Source of the DNA: Desulfobacterales bacterium
GTDB lineage: Bacteria > Desulfobacterota > Desulfobacteria > Desulfobacterales > JARGFK01
DNA: 64,000 bases
Reading direction: 5' to 3'
Assembly (NCBI GenBank): GCA_029211065.1
Contig: JARGFK010000012.1
Location: 1 to 64,000, forward strand
In this document: positions 33,891 to 47,300 of the stretch, in pieces
Numbering within the stretch: position 1 is the stretch's first letter
Layout: each line of letters opens with the position of its first letter
Made by a program: the position numbers and the translations under genes
Notes under the pieces: model-generated
Seen by the model: only the letters and a program-made list of their open reading frames with translations
Told to the model about the DNA's origin: nothing
Databases searched by the model: none

Positions 33891-34503
33891 AGTTCAAACA
33901 GCCCATTGCCGGCCTTGTCAGGCTCAGGCAGACCCATATATTTCTCAATTAAATTTTTCTGCCCAAACCGGTCGGCAAACAAACGAATCCTCTCCATATC
34001 GAGCGGTTCAAAGACATTTGGCACTTGACCTTTTTGCAGGAGATTTATAAAGGACGCAATATCAGCCTTATCCTTTACACTGCGCTCAGGATTATTTGCG
34101 ATAGCCATCATTTTTAATATCAGATAGTCCGTAGGCTGAACGACCGGATATTTCCCAAGCAATTCATCTTCGATCTCTACCCTGCGCTCTAAAATGGCAA
34201 TTCCAGCGGAGGTATTGACAAACATGAAATCAATATATCCCAATGCGCCCAGTTCCGATTCGAATTGCACAAACGTGTCGGTCTTCTGATAACAGGTATA
34301 TCCCAGGCGTTTCATGAGAGGCTCCAATGTGTCCATAAACGCCCTTCGGTGATAAGGTCAATATCGGCAGTGAACCGTGGGAGGCCATAAATACTTAAGG
34401 CCAGTGCCCCTATGACCGCAAAGGGGATACGGTTCAGTTTTAAATTGCGAGTGATAATGGTAAGAACCGTATTCAATTTTTCAGGTGTGGTTGGCTGGTC
34501 CAT
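33887..34503 (-). pseudogene. nucleotidyltransferase (AbiEii/MNT-like) split by a frameshift
   Basis: Two overlapping frames belong to one protein. The first (34503-34312) gives MDQPTTPEKL...FAVIGALALSIYGLPRFTADIDLI, the substrate strand and paired Asp of minimal nucleotidyltransferases, then goes out of frame at EGRLWTHW. The second (34336-33887) continues with MDTLEPLMKRLGY... to the end. One missing base near 34335 (CGTTTATGG) explains the break. Relatives serve as toxins that modify tRNA or as sugar/antibiotic nucleotidylyltransferases. It could be a decayed gene, a sequencing error or an unusual slippage site. Confidence 0.65.
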
Positions 34504-34525
34504 AGCCCCTGGTCGTATCTCGGGT

Positions 34526-34939
34526 TTATTTTTTTTCCAGGCCTTTTTTTAGTTTCTGTTCCAGTTCGGCAAACAGGTCCTGCTTCTTTTTGGCCTGTTC
34601 GGACTTGATGGATTCGATTTTTTGTGAAATCTGTTTCTTTGCGGTCTGAAACTTCTGCAGTTCTTTTTCTATTTTGCTCTCAACCTGGCCTTTAGGGATT
34701 TCTTCGATTTTTAAATGATCCTTGATATACAATTTGATTCCGTAGGCACCTTCCACCATGCCGATGATTTCCATTTCCGCAAGCTTCCGGCAGATATGAT
34801 GCCCCTGCTCAAGGGAGAATGACAACATCGTGCAAAGCGCTTCGATGGAAGCGGGAGAAGCGTTCTGGTGTTCAATAACACGCACGGCTGCGACAACCAG
34901 GTGCGCGTTGGCGTATAAGTCGATCTCTTGTCTGTCCAT
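34526..34939 (-). CDS. winged-helix/coiled-coil hypothetical protein
   Basis: 137 residues from ATG 34939 with GGAG about nine bases before. The first half (DLYANAHLVVAAVRVIEHQ, then LEQGHHICRKLAEMEIIGMVEGAYGIKLYI) looks like a winged-helix domain; the second half is a Lys/Glu/Gln coiled coil ending in a run of Lys. No functional family recognised. A DNA- or RNA-binding role is suggested by the fold pattern only. Confidence 0.65.
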   Translation of the reverse strand: MDRQEIDLYANAHLVVAAVRVIEHQNASPASIEALCTMLSFSLEQGHHICRKLAEMEIIGMVEGAYGIKLYIKDHLKIEEIPKGQVESKIEKELQKFQTAKKQISQKIESIKSEQAKKKQDLFAELEQKLKKGLEKK

Positions 34940-34997
34940 ATGTGACGGCTCCGATCTCCGCACGAAAGGCTTCGTAAAATAAATTCAGACAGTTACA

Positions 34998-35032
34998 CCC
35001 TCACCCCGACCTTCTCACAAGAAGGGAGAGGG
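34998..35032. repeat. REP-like hairpin repeat
   Basis: CCCTCACCCC and GGGAGAGGG around a CTTCTC/GAAG stem. Related in style to the unit at 9503-9575. Besides this and the eno promoter/leader, the 340-base gap before enolase shows nothing else I could identify. Confidence 0.5.
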
Positions 35033-35181
35033 AGGTATCGAAGAGGTGCCGAGGGGGGATCTCAAACGGCTTCGGCCCCAAAGATACGCTTCAGCAGCGC
35101 TACTTTCTTTGGCCATCAACCATAAGAAGTCGGATGCATTCACAGTAACACAAAAAGGTGCGAAAACCCCGCGGCAGCATC

Positions 35182-35210
35182 TTGACATAAATACTTAAGA
35201 GGAGTAACTA
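35182..35210 (+). promoter_or_regulatory. candidate enolase promoter
   Basis: TTGACA at 35182-35187, 17 bases, then TAACTA at 35205-35210. The -35 is perfect but the -10 is weak, so this is tentative. AGAGGAG at 35198-35204 also serves as a ribosome site for a 33-codon leader ORF. Confidence 0.35.
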
Positions 35211-35212
35211 AC

Positions 35213-36584
<1,372 letters not shown>

Positions 36585-36608
36585 GATGCCGCCGGCTGAA
36601 GGAAGCGC

Positions 36609-39117
<2,509 letters not shown>

Positions 39118-39217
39118 AAAGCATTGTTGGGAAATAGAAATGGAGCGAAAAGGGCCGCCGCAATCACCATTTATATCTGCTCCGACCAGTTGCTGACCGT
39201 CAAAGGAACAGGCTCAG

Positions 39218-40279
39218 GTGAGCCTTCCCCGTCTGGCTCAGCCGTTTGTGGTCGGGTCGATGGATACAGCCGCGGGCAAAATTCCAAAGGTATCATCCCG
39301 GCTGCTGCCGCGGGATTTCTGGGGGACCTTTAAGGCGCGCTGGGGGGTCGGCCGCATGAATTACTGCGTTGATCCGGGAGTGTATGCACTGGGGCGGCCG
39401 TCGAAGGAATCCCCGGTTTTTGTTACCGCAAATTATAAAATGAGTTTTGACTCCCTGCGAGCAGGCCTGGGGGATCGTTCCGCCTGGATACTGGTGCTGG
39501 ATACTAAAGGCATCAATGTCTGGTGCGCTGCCGGCAAGGGAACCTTCGGCACAACGGAACTGGTGTCAAGAATTCAATCAGGCGGGTTGGATCGGCTTGT
39601 CTCCCATCGTGACATCATCCTGCCGCAGTTGGCAGGGCCCGGTATTGCAGCGCATCAGGTCAAAAAACTTTCCGGATACAAAGTCATATACGGTCCCATT
39701 CGGGCAGAGGACCTGCCGGCTTTTCTCGAAAACGGATTTAAAGCCGGGCCTGAGATGCGCCAAAAAACTTTCTCAACATGGGAACGCCTGGTCTTGATCC
39801 CAATTGAACTGGTGGCGGCCCTTAAGGCTGCCGCGTTCATAGTCCCGGTTTTGTTTTTTGCAGGCGGGTTTGGCGACGGCCGCTGGCTTTGGGCCAACAG
39901 CATGAATGACGGGATTTTTGCCGGCTTGGCAATTCTCGCCGGGATTGCCGCAGGCGCAATTGCGACCCCGATAGGCCTGCCGTGGCTGCCGGGAAGGGCG
40001 TTTTCGCTTAAAGGCCTTTGGCCGGGTCTGGCAGCGGCATTGGCGCTGGTGCTGTTTCGTCGATACCATCCGGTAGCCGGCAACGGCCCGCTTGAAACAT
40101 TCAGTTGGTTTTTTCTAATTCCGGCCTTATCTTCTTATTTAGCCATGAATTTTACCGGGGCCTCCACCTATACATCCCTTTCAGGAGTCAAGAAAGAGAT
40201 GCGATGGGCGGTCCCTTTTCAGATCGGCGCCGGGGTGCTGGGCTTGGGGTTGTGGATAGGCGCCCGTTTTGTAAATTAG
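39218..40279 (+). CDS. hgcA: HgcA, corrinoid protein for mercury methylation
   Basis: 353 residues from GTG 39218 (AAAGGAA nine bases upstream; no ATG is available in frame). The soluble corrinoid domain carries the HgcA cap-helix motif N-V-W-C-A-A-G-K-G-T-F-G-T at residues 100-112, with Cys103 as the cobalt-coordinating residue. The conserved VTANYKMSFDSLR and WILVLDTKGI segments precede it. From about residue 195 the protein has several membrane spans. With HgcB it moves a methyl group to Hg(II). It lies 100 bases after pyrG and directly before hgcB. Confidence 0.95.
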   Translation: MSLPRLAQPFVVGSMDTAAGKIPKVSSRLLPRDFWGTFKARWGVGRMNYCVDPGVYALGRPSKESPVFVTANYKMSFDSLRAGLGDRSAWILVLDTKGINVWCAAGKGTFGTTELVSRIQSGGLDRLVSHRDIILPQLAGPGIAAHQVKKLSGYKVIYGPIRAEDLPAFLENGFKAGPEMRQKTFSTWERLVLIPIELVAALKAAAFIVPVLFFAGGFGDGRWLWANSMNDGIFAGLAILAGIAAGAIATPIGLPWLPGRAFSLKGLWPGLAAALALVLFRRYHPVAGNGPLETFSWFFLIPALSSYLAMNFTGASTYTSLSGVKKEMRWAVPFQIGAGVLGLGLWIGARFVN

Positions 40280-40300
40280 ATCTTGTTTAGGGAGTGTGTC

Positions 40301-40606
40301 ATGGGTCAATATCATTATTTAAAGGACGTGGTGACGCTGGCGCTTTCAGAGGATAAATGCGTGGGCTGCGGGATCTGTATCGAGGTCTGCCCCCAGGGGG
40401 TGATTGCCATGAACAATGGAACGGCTCATCTGCTGAATCGGGACGACTGTATGGAGTGCGGCGCGTGTGCCGGCAATTGTCCCACCGAAGCCATCACGGT
40501 GGAGGCAGGGGTGGGGTGCGCCGCCGCCGTCATCAATTCGGCCCTGGGAAGAACAAACGATGCCTGCTGCTGTATCATTGAAAAAAAAGGCGCCTCCTGT
40601 TGTTGA
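40301..40606 (+). CDS. hgcB: HgcB, 2[4Fe-4S] ferredoxin for mercury methylation
   Basis: 101 residues from ATG 40301 with AGGGAG upstream, 21 bases after hgcA. Two ferredoxin clusters: CVGCGICIEVCP (Cys20, 23, 26, 30) and CMECGACAGNCP (Cys50, 53, 56, 60), the latter being the HgcB signature. A conserved VGCA with Cys73 follows, and the tail ends in ACCC and SCC, thiols thought to bind Hg. HgcB reduces the corrinoid of HgcA. Presence of both proteins predicts methylmercury formation. Confidence 0.95.
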   Translation: MGQYHYLKDVVTLALSEDKCVGCGICIEVCPQGVIAMNNGTAHLLNRDDCMECGACAGNCPTEAITVEAGVGCAAAVINSALGRTNDACCCIIEKKGASCC

Positions 40607-40791
40607 TATTGCACAGGCTGAAGACCGAAGGCTTTTAAACTGAAGGAAACATCGTAAACCCCGCCAAGGGGCAATCCGCCTGCCCGATATGTCATCTCCT
40701 CTGATTTTACATGGACCGGAGTCCAGGGTTCAATGTGGAAAGGGCAGGGCGAGAGGCTGTGATTCGTTAGAACTATTCCGAGACGATTAAT

Positions 40792-40831
40792 AAAAGGGGC
40801 CGCATATTCAACGGATGCGGCCCCTTTTTTG
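40792..40831. terminator. strong bidirectional terminator between hgcB and hsp20
   Basis: AAAAGGGGCCGCAT (40792-40805), nine-base loop, ATGCGGCCCCTTTTTT (40815-40830). A 14-base GC-rich stem flanked by A- and T-runs ends transcripts from both hgcAB and the Hsp20 gene. Confidence 0.9.
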
Positions 40832-40888
40832 TTTAGTCCTGCGTAATTTTTACCGTTTACAGCCGAAAGGGATCGGCCGGTTTTTATG

Positions 40889-41191
40889 TCAGTGAATGCT
40901 CACCTGAACCGCATTGTCCATGGGATCTTTAAATGGCACAACAATTTTCAAAATGCCGTTTTCGTAGGTTGCATCGGTATTTTCCGGCTTTACCGGGCAG
41001 CAAAAAGCAGCCGTTGTGACATAGTCAAAATCCTCTCTTGGCGCTGTGAGGTTAAAGCTGTCTTCCAGCATTTTAAGCTGGATATTTTCTTTTTTAACGC
41101 CTGGGATTGATATCTCAAGTTTTAAGTTGCCTTTTTCTTCATCAACATAAGAACATACATCCGCAGGGATTTTATATCTTTCAGTTGCCAT
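40889..41191 (-). CDS. Hsp20/alpha-crystallin-like small heat-shock protein
   Basis: 100 residues from ATG 41191 with an ideal GGAGGTGATC ribosome site. The alpha-crystallin domain is recognisable ([33 protein letters not shown]). It is shorter than usual, with little N-terminal extension and three Cys (CSY, FCCPV), which is uncommon for this family. It would hold unfolded proteins. Confidence 0.8.
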   Translation of the reverse strand: MATERYKIPADVCSYVDEEKGNLKLEISIPGVKKENIQLKMLEDSFNLTAPREDFDYVTTAAFCCPVKPENTDATYENGILKIVVPFKDPMDNAVQVSIH

Positions 41192-41200
41192 AATGATCAC

Positions 41201-41467
41201 CTCCTTTAGGGCAATCGCTGTGAAGCAGTTGAAAGGAAAATATCAGGGATACGGTTTGCCCCTTATTTCCACTTTTACTGCCTAAACGCTTATGTTAGAT
41301 AATAATACCGCTGGACAACAATACAAGTCCCTTCGGGTTCGTCTTCGATGTGACGGCACGAATTTTCGACTATGAAAATTATTTTTAGCATACGCAAAGC
41401 GAAGTTTGCCGGTAGTTGCATCATCAGGGTTTATTGAATGCTATGGACGGGATTCAGAAATGGATTT
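41201..41467. other. intergenic gap upstream of hsp20
   Basis: No coding frame or RNA gene recognised. It must hold the Hsp20 promoter on the minus strand, but no convincing pair was located. Confidence 0.4.
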
Positions 41468-42172
41468 TCATCTTTGCTGCAGTTTCAGCAGATTTATTAA
41501 AAATGAATAGGTAATTTTTCCGGGACCGTTTGCATCCCTTTTTCGGCGCAAACAGTTTTGATGGTATAGAACCAGATCCTGAAACGTATCCAGGTCTCTC
41601 CAAGGGGGCAGCAATTCTGTTTTCAGACCCAACGCGGCAGCTTTTTTCAGTGTTGCGGCAAGAACCTTATCCGTGCTCCAGGGGATACCTGAAAAGAGTT
41701 CCGGATAAAGTTTTGTCGCTGCGATGAGATAGTAGCCGCCGTCAGGGCATGGTCCCAGAACAAGATCAGCCCCTTGTACCAGCAGGCGGTCGAAGGACGT
41801 CCGGATCAGTCGATTGGGCAAATCAGGGGAATCACTACCCGTGACCGATACGGCATCATACCCTTCCGACAGCTTTTCCTGGAAGATGTGACACAGTTTT
41901 TCGCCGAGGGTCCGACCGTGCTGGGCAAAAAGGCCGAAATTTTCCGGGCAGAAATCAATAAAGGGCTTTAGTGCGCGGGAAGGGGTATATGCCAGGGCGA
42001 TGTCCACTTCAGACAATGCACCCATAGCCAGCAGGCGGTCCTGAAGAAAACAGCGGTAGACATCGGCGGCTTCCCGGGGGGTCAGGGGCGGCGTCAGTCG
42101 CGTCTTGACTTTTCCGGGAACCGGTTCCTTGGCCATGACAACGGCCAGTTTCTTAAAAGGATTTTCAGACAT
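41468..42172 (-). CDS. DUF2064/TIGR04282-type glycosyltransferase
   Basis: 234 residues. KKLAVVMAKEPVPGKVKTRL, GSDSPDLP and GPCPDGGYYLIA are the signatures of the DUF2064 family of GT-A-like transferases, some of which act in arsenosugar synthesis. Its start codon is buried in a perfect hairpin shared with the transaldolase stop. Substrate unknown. Confidence 0.75.
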   Translation of the reverse strand: MSENPFKKLAVVMAKEPVPGKVKTRLTPPLTPREAADVYRCFLQDRLLAMGALSEVDIALAYTPSRALKPFIDFCPENFGLFAQHGRTLGEKLCHIFQEKLSEGYDAVSVTGSDSPDLPNRLIRTSFDRLLVQGADLVLGPCPDGGYYLIAATKLYPELFSGIPWSTDKVLAATLKKAAALGLKTELLPPWRDLDTFQDLVLYHQNCLRRKRDANGPGKITYSFLINLLKLQQR

Positions 42173-42200
42173 AAAATAAACGTTCCGTTTATTTTATGTC
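42168..42200 (-). promoter_or_regulatory. perfect 14-bp hairpin enclosing stop and start codons
   Basis: GACATAAAATAAAC (42168-42181 on +), five-base loop, GTTTATTTTATGTC (42187-42200). In the mRNA the left arm holds the transaldolase stop (TAA), the loop is GGAAC (a weak ribosome site), and the right arm holds the ATG of the DUF2064 gene. Ribosomes finishing transaldolase would open it, coupling translation. Confidence 0.7.
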
Positions 42201-43007
42201 AGCATATTCCGGGACGATATCATCGGTAAAGTTTTTCATCCCTTCAAATGTTTTGTGATGTTTTAGCATGTCCTGAATGACACCAAACGGCAGGGTGGCG
42301 ATATGGGCGCCCACCAGGGCCGCCTCTCGAACCTGCCTGGGGTTTCTTAACGAAGCTGCCAGCACCTCTGTTTTGAAGTTATAGTGCCCGATAATCTGAA
42401 CACACTGCTCTATGAGATCAATCCCGGATATAACACCGTTGTCTTCGAGATATTTGCCGTCGGTCTGGATGCCTTCCGCCGGATAATAAGCGGTTTTGTC
42501 GACGGTTAATCCGGCCTTTTTTCGGATGTCATCATCGATGCGGCCGGCAAAAGGACTGACGAAAGCGGCCCCGGCTTTAGCTGCCAGAAGTGCCTGTTCA
42601 GGTGTGAAAATCAGGGTTGCATTTACCGGTATTCCCATACCGGTCAGTTTTTTAATGGCGATAATGCCGTCGAAATGGGTCGAATCCTCTGCCTTGAAAG
42701 CCGGATTGACCGGAATTTTGATGTACACATTTCCCGCTGTCGGATTAAACAGGTCATACAGGCGCCGGCCCTGCGCAAACATTTTATCAGTGGTAACCTC
42801 CGTCACTTCAAGACTGACAGGTGTTTCCCGGGCAACTTCCAGAATATGGTTGATATACGCTTTCAGATCGAGCTTTTCCCCGGACTTAACGCGTTTTTCT
42901 ACTGCTTGTTTCAAGAGGCTCGGGTTGGTTGTGACGCCGTCGGCAACTCCCCAAAGATACCCCTGCTTTATTTCGTCTAAATCGGCGCTATCAATAAAAA
43001 TCTTCAT
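42189..43007 (-). CDS. transaldolase/fructose-6-phosphate aldolase family
   Basis: 272 residues. MKIFIDSADLDEIKQGY, DGVTTNPSLL and VYIKIPV (Schiff-base Lys in the KIP motif) are conserved, as is the later GIPVNATLIFTPEQA. The length fits transaldolase-like enzymes between FSA and full-length TalB. It exchanges three-carbon units in sugar phosphate metabolism. It precedes the DUF2064 gene by 16 bases. Confidence 0.85.
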   Translation of the reverse strand: MKIFIDSADLDEIKQGYLWGVADGVTTNPSLLKQAVEKRVKSGEKLDLKAYINHILEVARETPVSLEVTEVTTDKMFAQGRRLYDLFNPTAGNVYIKIPVNPAFKAEDSTHFDGIIAIKKLTGMGIPVNATLIFTPEQALLAAKAGAAFVSPFAGRIDDDIRKKAGLTVDKTAYYPAEGIQTDGKYLEDNGVISGIDLIEQCVQIIGHYNFKTEVLAASLRNPRQVREAALVGAHIATLPFGVIQDMLKHHKTFEGMKNFTDDIVPEYADIK

Positions 43008-43235
43008 TATGAATTCCTTTTTAAAATTGTGGCGTTGATATTTGATTTCGAATCACAGTCGACCGGTTTTAACCATTGGCCATAAAGACCCTTCACCTTC
43101 CTTTTGTTCCATATGTTTCAATATAAGGTCGTGAAGCGCGCGGTGTCAAGAAAATCGGACATTTACATGTGCCGGCGTATGCGAAGCGCCGGTTGATTGA
43201 TTTGGCAAAAGACATATTTGAGTGAACAGGGCAAT

Positions 43236-43287
43236 ATACCAATATATGGTATTTTATATTGACGAGGGTATCTATATATTGTATAGA
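43236..43287 (+). promoter_or_regulatory. promoter and upstream palindrome for the divergent deacetylase gene
   Basis: TTGACG at 43259-43264, 17 bases, TATAGA at 43282-43287, with a palindrome ATACCA-ATATA-TGGTAT at 43236-43252 just upstream, a possible regulator site. The transcript would carry a 90-base leader before ATG 43384. In the rest of the 376-base gap, a CCGGCG/CGCCGG hairpin at about 43174-43193 is the only other feature noted. Confidence 0.5.
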
Positions 43288-43383
43288 CTCCAAAAAGCAT
43301 CACACCTTTAAAAAATTGTCTGGCCCTCTAAATAAATACGCAAATTATCATAGGCGTATCCATGACTTTGCAAGGAAAATAAC

Positions 43384-44157
43384 ATGGATCGACGGAACTT
43401 TTTAATCAAAAGCGCCTCTTTGCTGGCCGGAAATTTATTGGGACTGGATTATTTTCCTAAAGTGTTCGCCCAGGAAATTCCCCCTAATAATTTGAAAAAC
43501 AACCCCCGCATTGCAGTGATCATTGACGATATCGGATACAGCAACACGGTGGCCAGACTGTTTTTAAAGCCGGGGATTCCCATTACCTTTGCGGTGCTGC
43601 CGCGGCTTCGGAATTCCTATAATTTGGCTGTTGAACTGCGCTATCGCGGACATGAGATCATGCTGCATCAACCGATGGAGCCGTACAATTCCGAATTTGA
43701 TCCGGGTCCGGGAGCCCTTTATGTGGGCTATGACGAAAGCCAGATTATTGAAATTATGAATGAAAATATTGCCGGGGTGCCTTATGCCATCGGCGTCAAC
43801 AACCACATGGGTTCGCGTTTTACCTCCTGCCGCAAGGAGATCCTTGAAACCCTCAGCGTTGTCAAAGAGAGAAATCTTTTCTTTGTGGACAGTCTCACCT
43901 CAAGCCGCTCCAAAGCCTATCGAACGGCCTTGGAGCTTCATCTTTCGGCAGCCTGCCGCAACATCTTTTTGGATAATATCGTGGATGAATCCGCCATCAT
44001 TTGTCAGCTGTTCAAGCTTCGGCAACACGCCCAGGTTTATGGCCGGGCGGTGGGCATCGGTCACCCCTATCCTGAAACCGCCCAGGCAATTGAAAAATTC
44101 GTAAACAAATTAGATGATCGCGATATCTCATTTGTCTACGCGTCGGAGATCCTCTAG
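43384..44157 (+). CDS. divergent polysaccharide deacetylase, Tat-exported
   Basis: 257 residues. The N-terminus MDRRNFLIKSASLLAG is a twin-arginine signal. The mature part begins RIAVIIDDIGYS and matches the divergent polysaccharide deacetylase family (YibQ-like), with HEIMLHQPMEPYN and NNHMGSRFT as conserved blocks. Unlike the NodB-like protein at 2483, the Asp pair (IDDIG) and His residues are present. It is periplasmic and probably active on a glycan or peptidoglycan-linked substrate. Confidence 0.85.
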   Translation: MDRRNFLIKSASLLAGNLLGLDYFPKVFAQEIPPNNLKNNPRIAVIIDDIGYSNTVARLFLKPGIPITFAVLPRLRNSYNLAVELRYRGHEIMLHQPMEPYNSEFDPGPGALYVGYDESQIIEIMNENIAGVPYAIGVNNHMGSRFTSCRKEILETLSVVKERNLFFVDSLTSSRSKAYRTALELHLSAACRNIFLDNIVDESAIICQLFKLRQHAQVYGRAVGIGHPYPETAQAIEKFVNKLDDRDISFVYASEIL

Positions 44158-44301
44158 TGTCGTGTCCCAGAAATTTGTTATAAAATATTTCCGACGATTC
44201 TCTGAGAATGCCATTCCGTCATTCCCGCTTAGGCGGGCAATTTGTCAAAATTATTCCGAGACGATTCATAACGTCATTCAGGGTGCAGACGTGGCGCAGG
44301 A

Positions 44302-47300
44302 TTAGGAATGGGTGCCGTTTAAGCGGGAAACAATGAACTCGCTGATCTTTTCGGCGGAAATACCAAAAAGGTTTTGAATCTCAACCAGTTCAAGGTGCTG
44401 ATCCGACCAGGGGATGCTGTTTTCCTGAACAATATTTTTGATGTGTTCGTATTTGCCGCCCAGGGCTTTGATTTTAACCGGGAGGGGAATATTTTCCCTG
44501 AAAGAGATCGTTAACAGCAGCAGGTGTTCAATCAACCCGCCTGTTGCGGAAGCGGTGGAAATGATCGGGATAATGATAATACTGCGATCGTCTTTACGCC
44601 CTTTGCCGATATAGACGTTTCCCTGGCGCACAATGATCTGCTTGGTCCCCTTCAGCGTCCGGTCGGCTTCGACCCGGGAGGGCAGTTGCGCCAGCACGCC
44701 TTCCTTTTTTAAGACCTCGATGGTTGTTTGCGGGGTAATTTCTCCCAAAAGATTCAACCCGGCGATCCGGTAAAGAATGGCTCCGTTGATTTTTGCCGTT
44801 ATGCCCTGGAGGTTCCTCAATACGATTATGTTGCTGTTTGTCAGATGGGAGGCTTTGAAATCGTATGCCGCCAGAGCGTCAAATAGGATGCCTTCCACTT
44901 TTTCGCCGATGCGGCTGGTTCCCACTGTTACGGTTTTGGCCTGGTGCTTGATGGCATCTACCGGACGGGCCATGGCGTTGATCGCGGTTCCGACACACTT
45001 GAAAAGGGATTGGATCATGTTAAAGGCCGTGCCTTTGATGTTAAAATCGCTCTCGAAATCAGATGCCGGAAGTCTTCCGGAGAGATATTTCAACAAAAGC
45101 GTCAGGTTCGAAGCATCCTCAACACCCATGGCCGTGTGAAAACGGTTTTGATCTTTTAACTTTTTAAACTCAACGTAAAATTGTGCGATCCGTTCTCTGA
45201 ACGTATTTTCCAGAACCACTTCATAAACATCGAGTCCCTTCTTGGCGTAATCGTCAATGGATTGTTGAATGCTTTCACGGAAATGATATAAAAATACGGA
45301 TCCTTCATTGATCGCCAGGGCGGCGTAATAACCCCAGAGGTGCCCCACCAGTGTGTTCAGAATCGGCGCCAGGTGCGGGCTTGCGCTCGGAACGTGAAAC
45401 ACATCGGCGGCATAGGGATTGAATCTGTTTTCGGATTCGTCGGCTATGACGACCGGGGTTGCCTTATGGGCCTGGAAGATGGCCGTGTCCTTGATGATAT
45501 CGCCAATGACCGTCCCCCTTGAACCGGCGGCGCAGACGATAATGAGGGGTTCCGAGGAAAGATCGATGTGCTTCTTGTCTTCAATGTAGTCGGATGAAAT
45601 GGTCTTGTAGCAAAGTTCGCTCAGTTTGATTCGAATTTCATCTGCGGCAGCCTTGTTGGGGCCGCTTCCCACGGCCGCCCAGTAGGTTTTGGTTACCGCA
45701 AGGCGCCGGGCGGATTTTTCAATGGCGGCACCTTTCATTAAAACCGTTTTCATGTGGCCGGGCAGCGCGATCAGGTGTTTGAGTTCGGTGGATACGAATT
45801 GGTCGTCGCGGCAGCCTTTCAGGCGGCTGATGGTGAGGCCCAACAGGGCGCCGGCCACAATCTGAGAATAGAAAGCCTTGGTGGATGCTACCGACATTTC
45901 AATGTCGCGCCCGCTGCTGGTATACATGACACCATCAACCTTGAATGTGATATCCGAATCCCTCCGGTTGACGATGGCGATGGTGTGGGCGCCTCTTTCT
46001 CTGACCATATCGATTGTGCGGTTGGTATCTGTGGTCGTACCGGACTGGCTGATGGCAATCACAAGGGTATCCGCCAGACAGTCGGGTTCATCATCCTCAT
46101 GCAGCTGAAAACCGCTGAGTTCGGAAGATTTCAATGCGCTGATCTGGAATAAGGGGTCGCCCAGGTAATATTTAAAAATATTGGAGCAGGCCAGCGCGGC
46201 AACACCGGCGGTTCCCTGGCCGACGAAAAAAACACGCCTTATTTTGTTTACAAGCAGCGACGATTTCAGAGAATCCGGAAACGTTTTCGCATCCAGAACA
46301 AGATCATATTGCAAGGGATCACTCGCCTTGATTTTCCATCTGTTTTCGAGCGTCTTTTCAACTGATTTCGGCGATTCTGAAATTTCCTTTAAAAAATAAT
46401 GAGAATAGTCCTGGCGGTCGATATCCCGGGTGGTAATATTCGTTTTTTTGACATCTTTTTCGGTTAACGCAATGGGGGTGCCGTCATAAAACATGGCCTG
46501 AATACCATCCAGGGAACCGCTGGATTCCTGGCTCAGGATAAATATCTGGCCATGGGTGCTGCCGTTTGCTCCCTCAATGACCTTTTCCCCATCCATCTTG
46601 ATATACGCCGGGGTCTCTTCAATGAAGCCGTATACTTCGGAAGCGGGCATGTAGTGATCCGGCGCCAGACCGACAAATATGGCCTGGCCGCTGCCTTTAT
46701 GGGCCAGAAAAATTTTTCCCGGCGAAAGGTCGCAATGCATCGCAATGGCATGGGATCCTTCAAAATCATTGACGGCGCGGCGAAATGCGTCCGTGAGGGT
46801 ACAGCCGGCATTTAGGTATTTTTCGATCTGCAGGGGAATGATTTTGGTATCGGTGGTGATTTCGTCATGGATCCGACCGCCGTTGCTTTCAAAGGTGGAT
46901 TTTAACGCCAGATAGTTATCAATGTCCCCGTTTAAACAGATATAAATGTTTCCATTTTTGCCGGAGCGGTTTAGCAGGGTGGCATTGTCCACCGGATGGC
47001 AGTTGGCTTCGGTGATAGCCCCGACAGAGGCCCAGCGGGTGTGCGACAATACGGTGTGCCCGGTATTCGGAAATAGGACCAATTCATGAAGGATCAAATC
47101 CCCTTTGATCTGCCGGCGCAGAAACCGGATATTGTCTCCCAATCGCCCAATTTCAGCGGCGACTTTGTAAGTAAGGGTGATGGATACGGGAGCGCCGGCA
47201 GGCGTACCATTCCCCTTCCGGATGCAGATGCCCCTGTTGACCAGGACATCCTGCCGGCAGCGCTGCTGAAATCCATCCAGCAGGTTGCGTTTTTCAATTT

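Noticed and set aside
34022-34045. Sigma54-like TGGCAC...TTGCA
   Set aside because: Spacing between the two elements is nine bases instead of about five, and it lies inside a coding frame.
39124-39333. Small ORF overlapping the hgcA start
   Set aside because: It has a TTG start, no motif and overlaps the conserved HgcA N-terminus in another frame.
40775-44266. Fourteen-base repeat ATTCCGAGACGATT at 40775-40788 and 44253-44266
   Set aside because: Two copies only, with no structure or clear role; recorded but too little to call a family.
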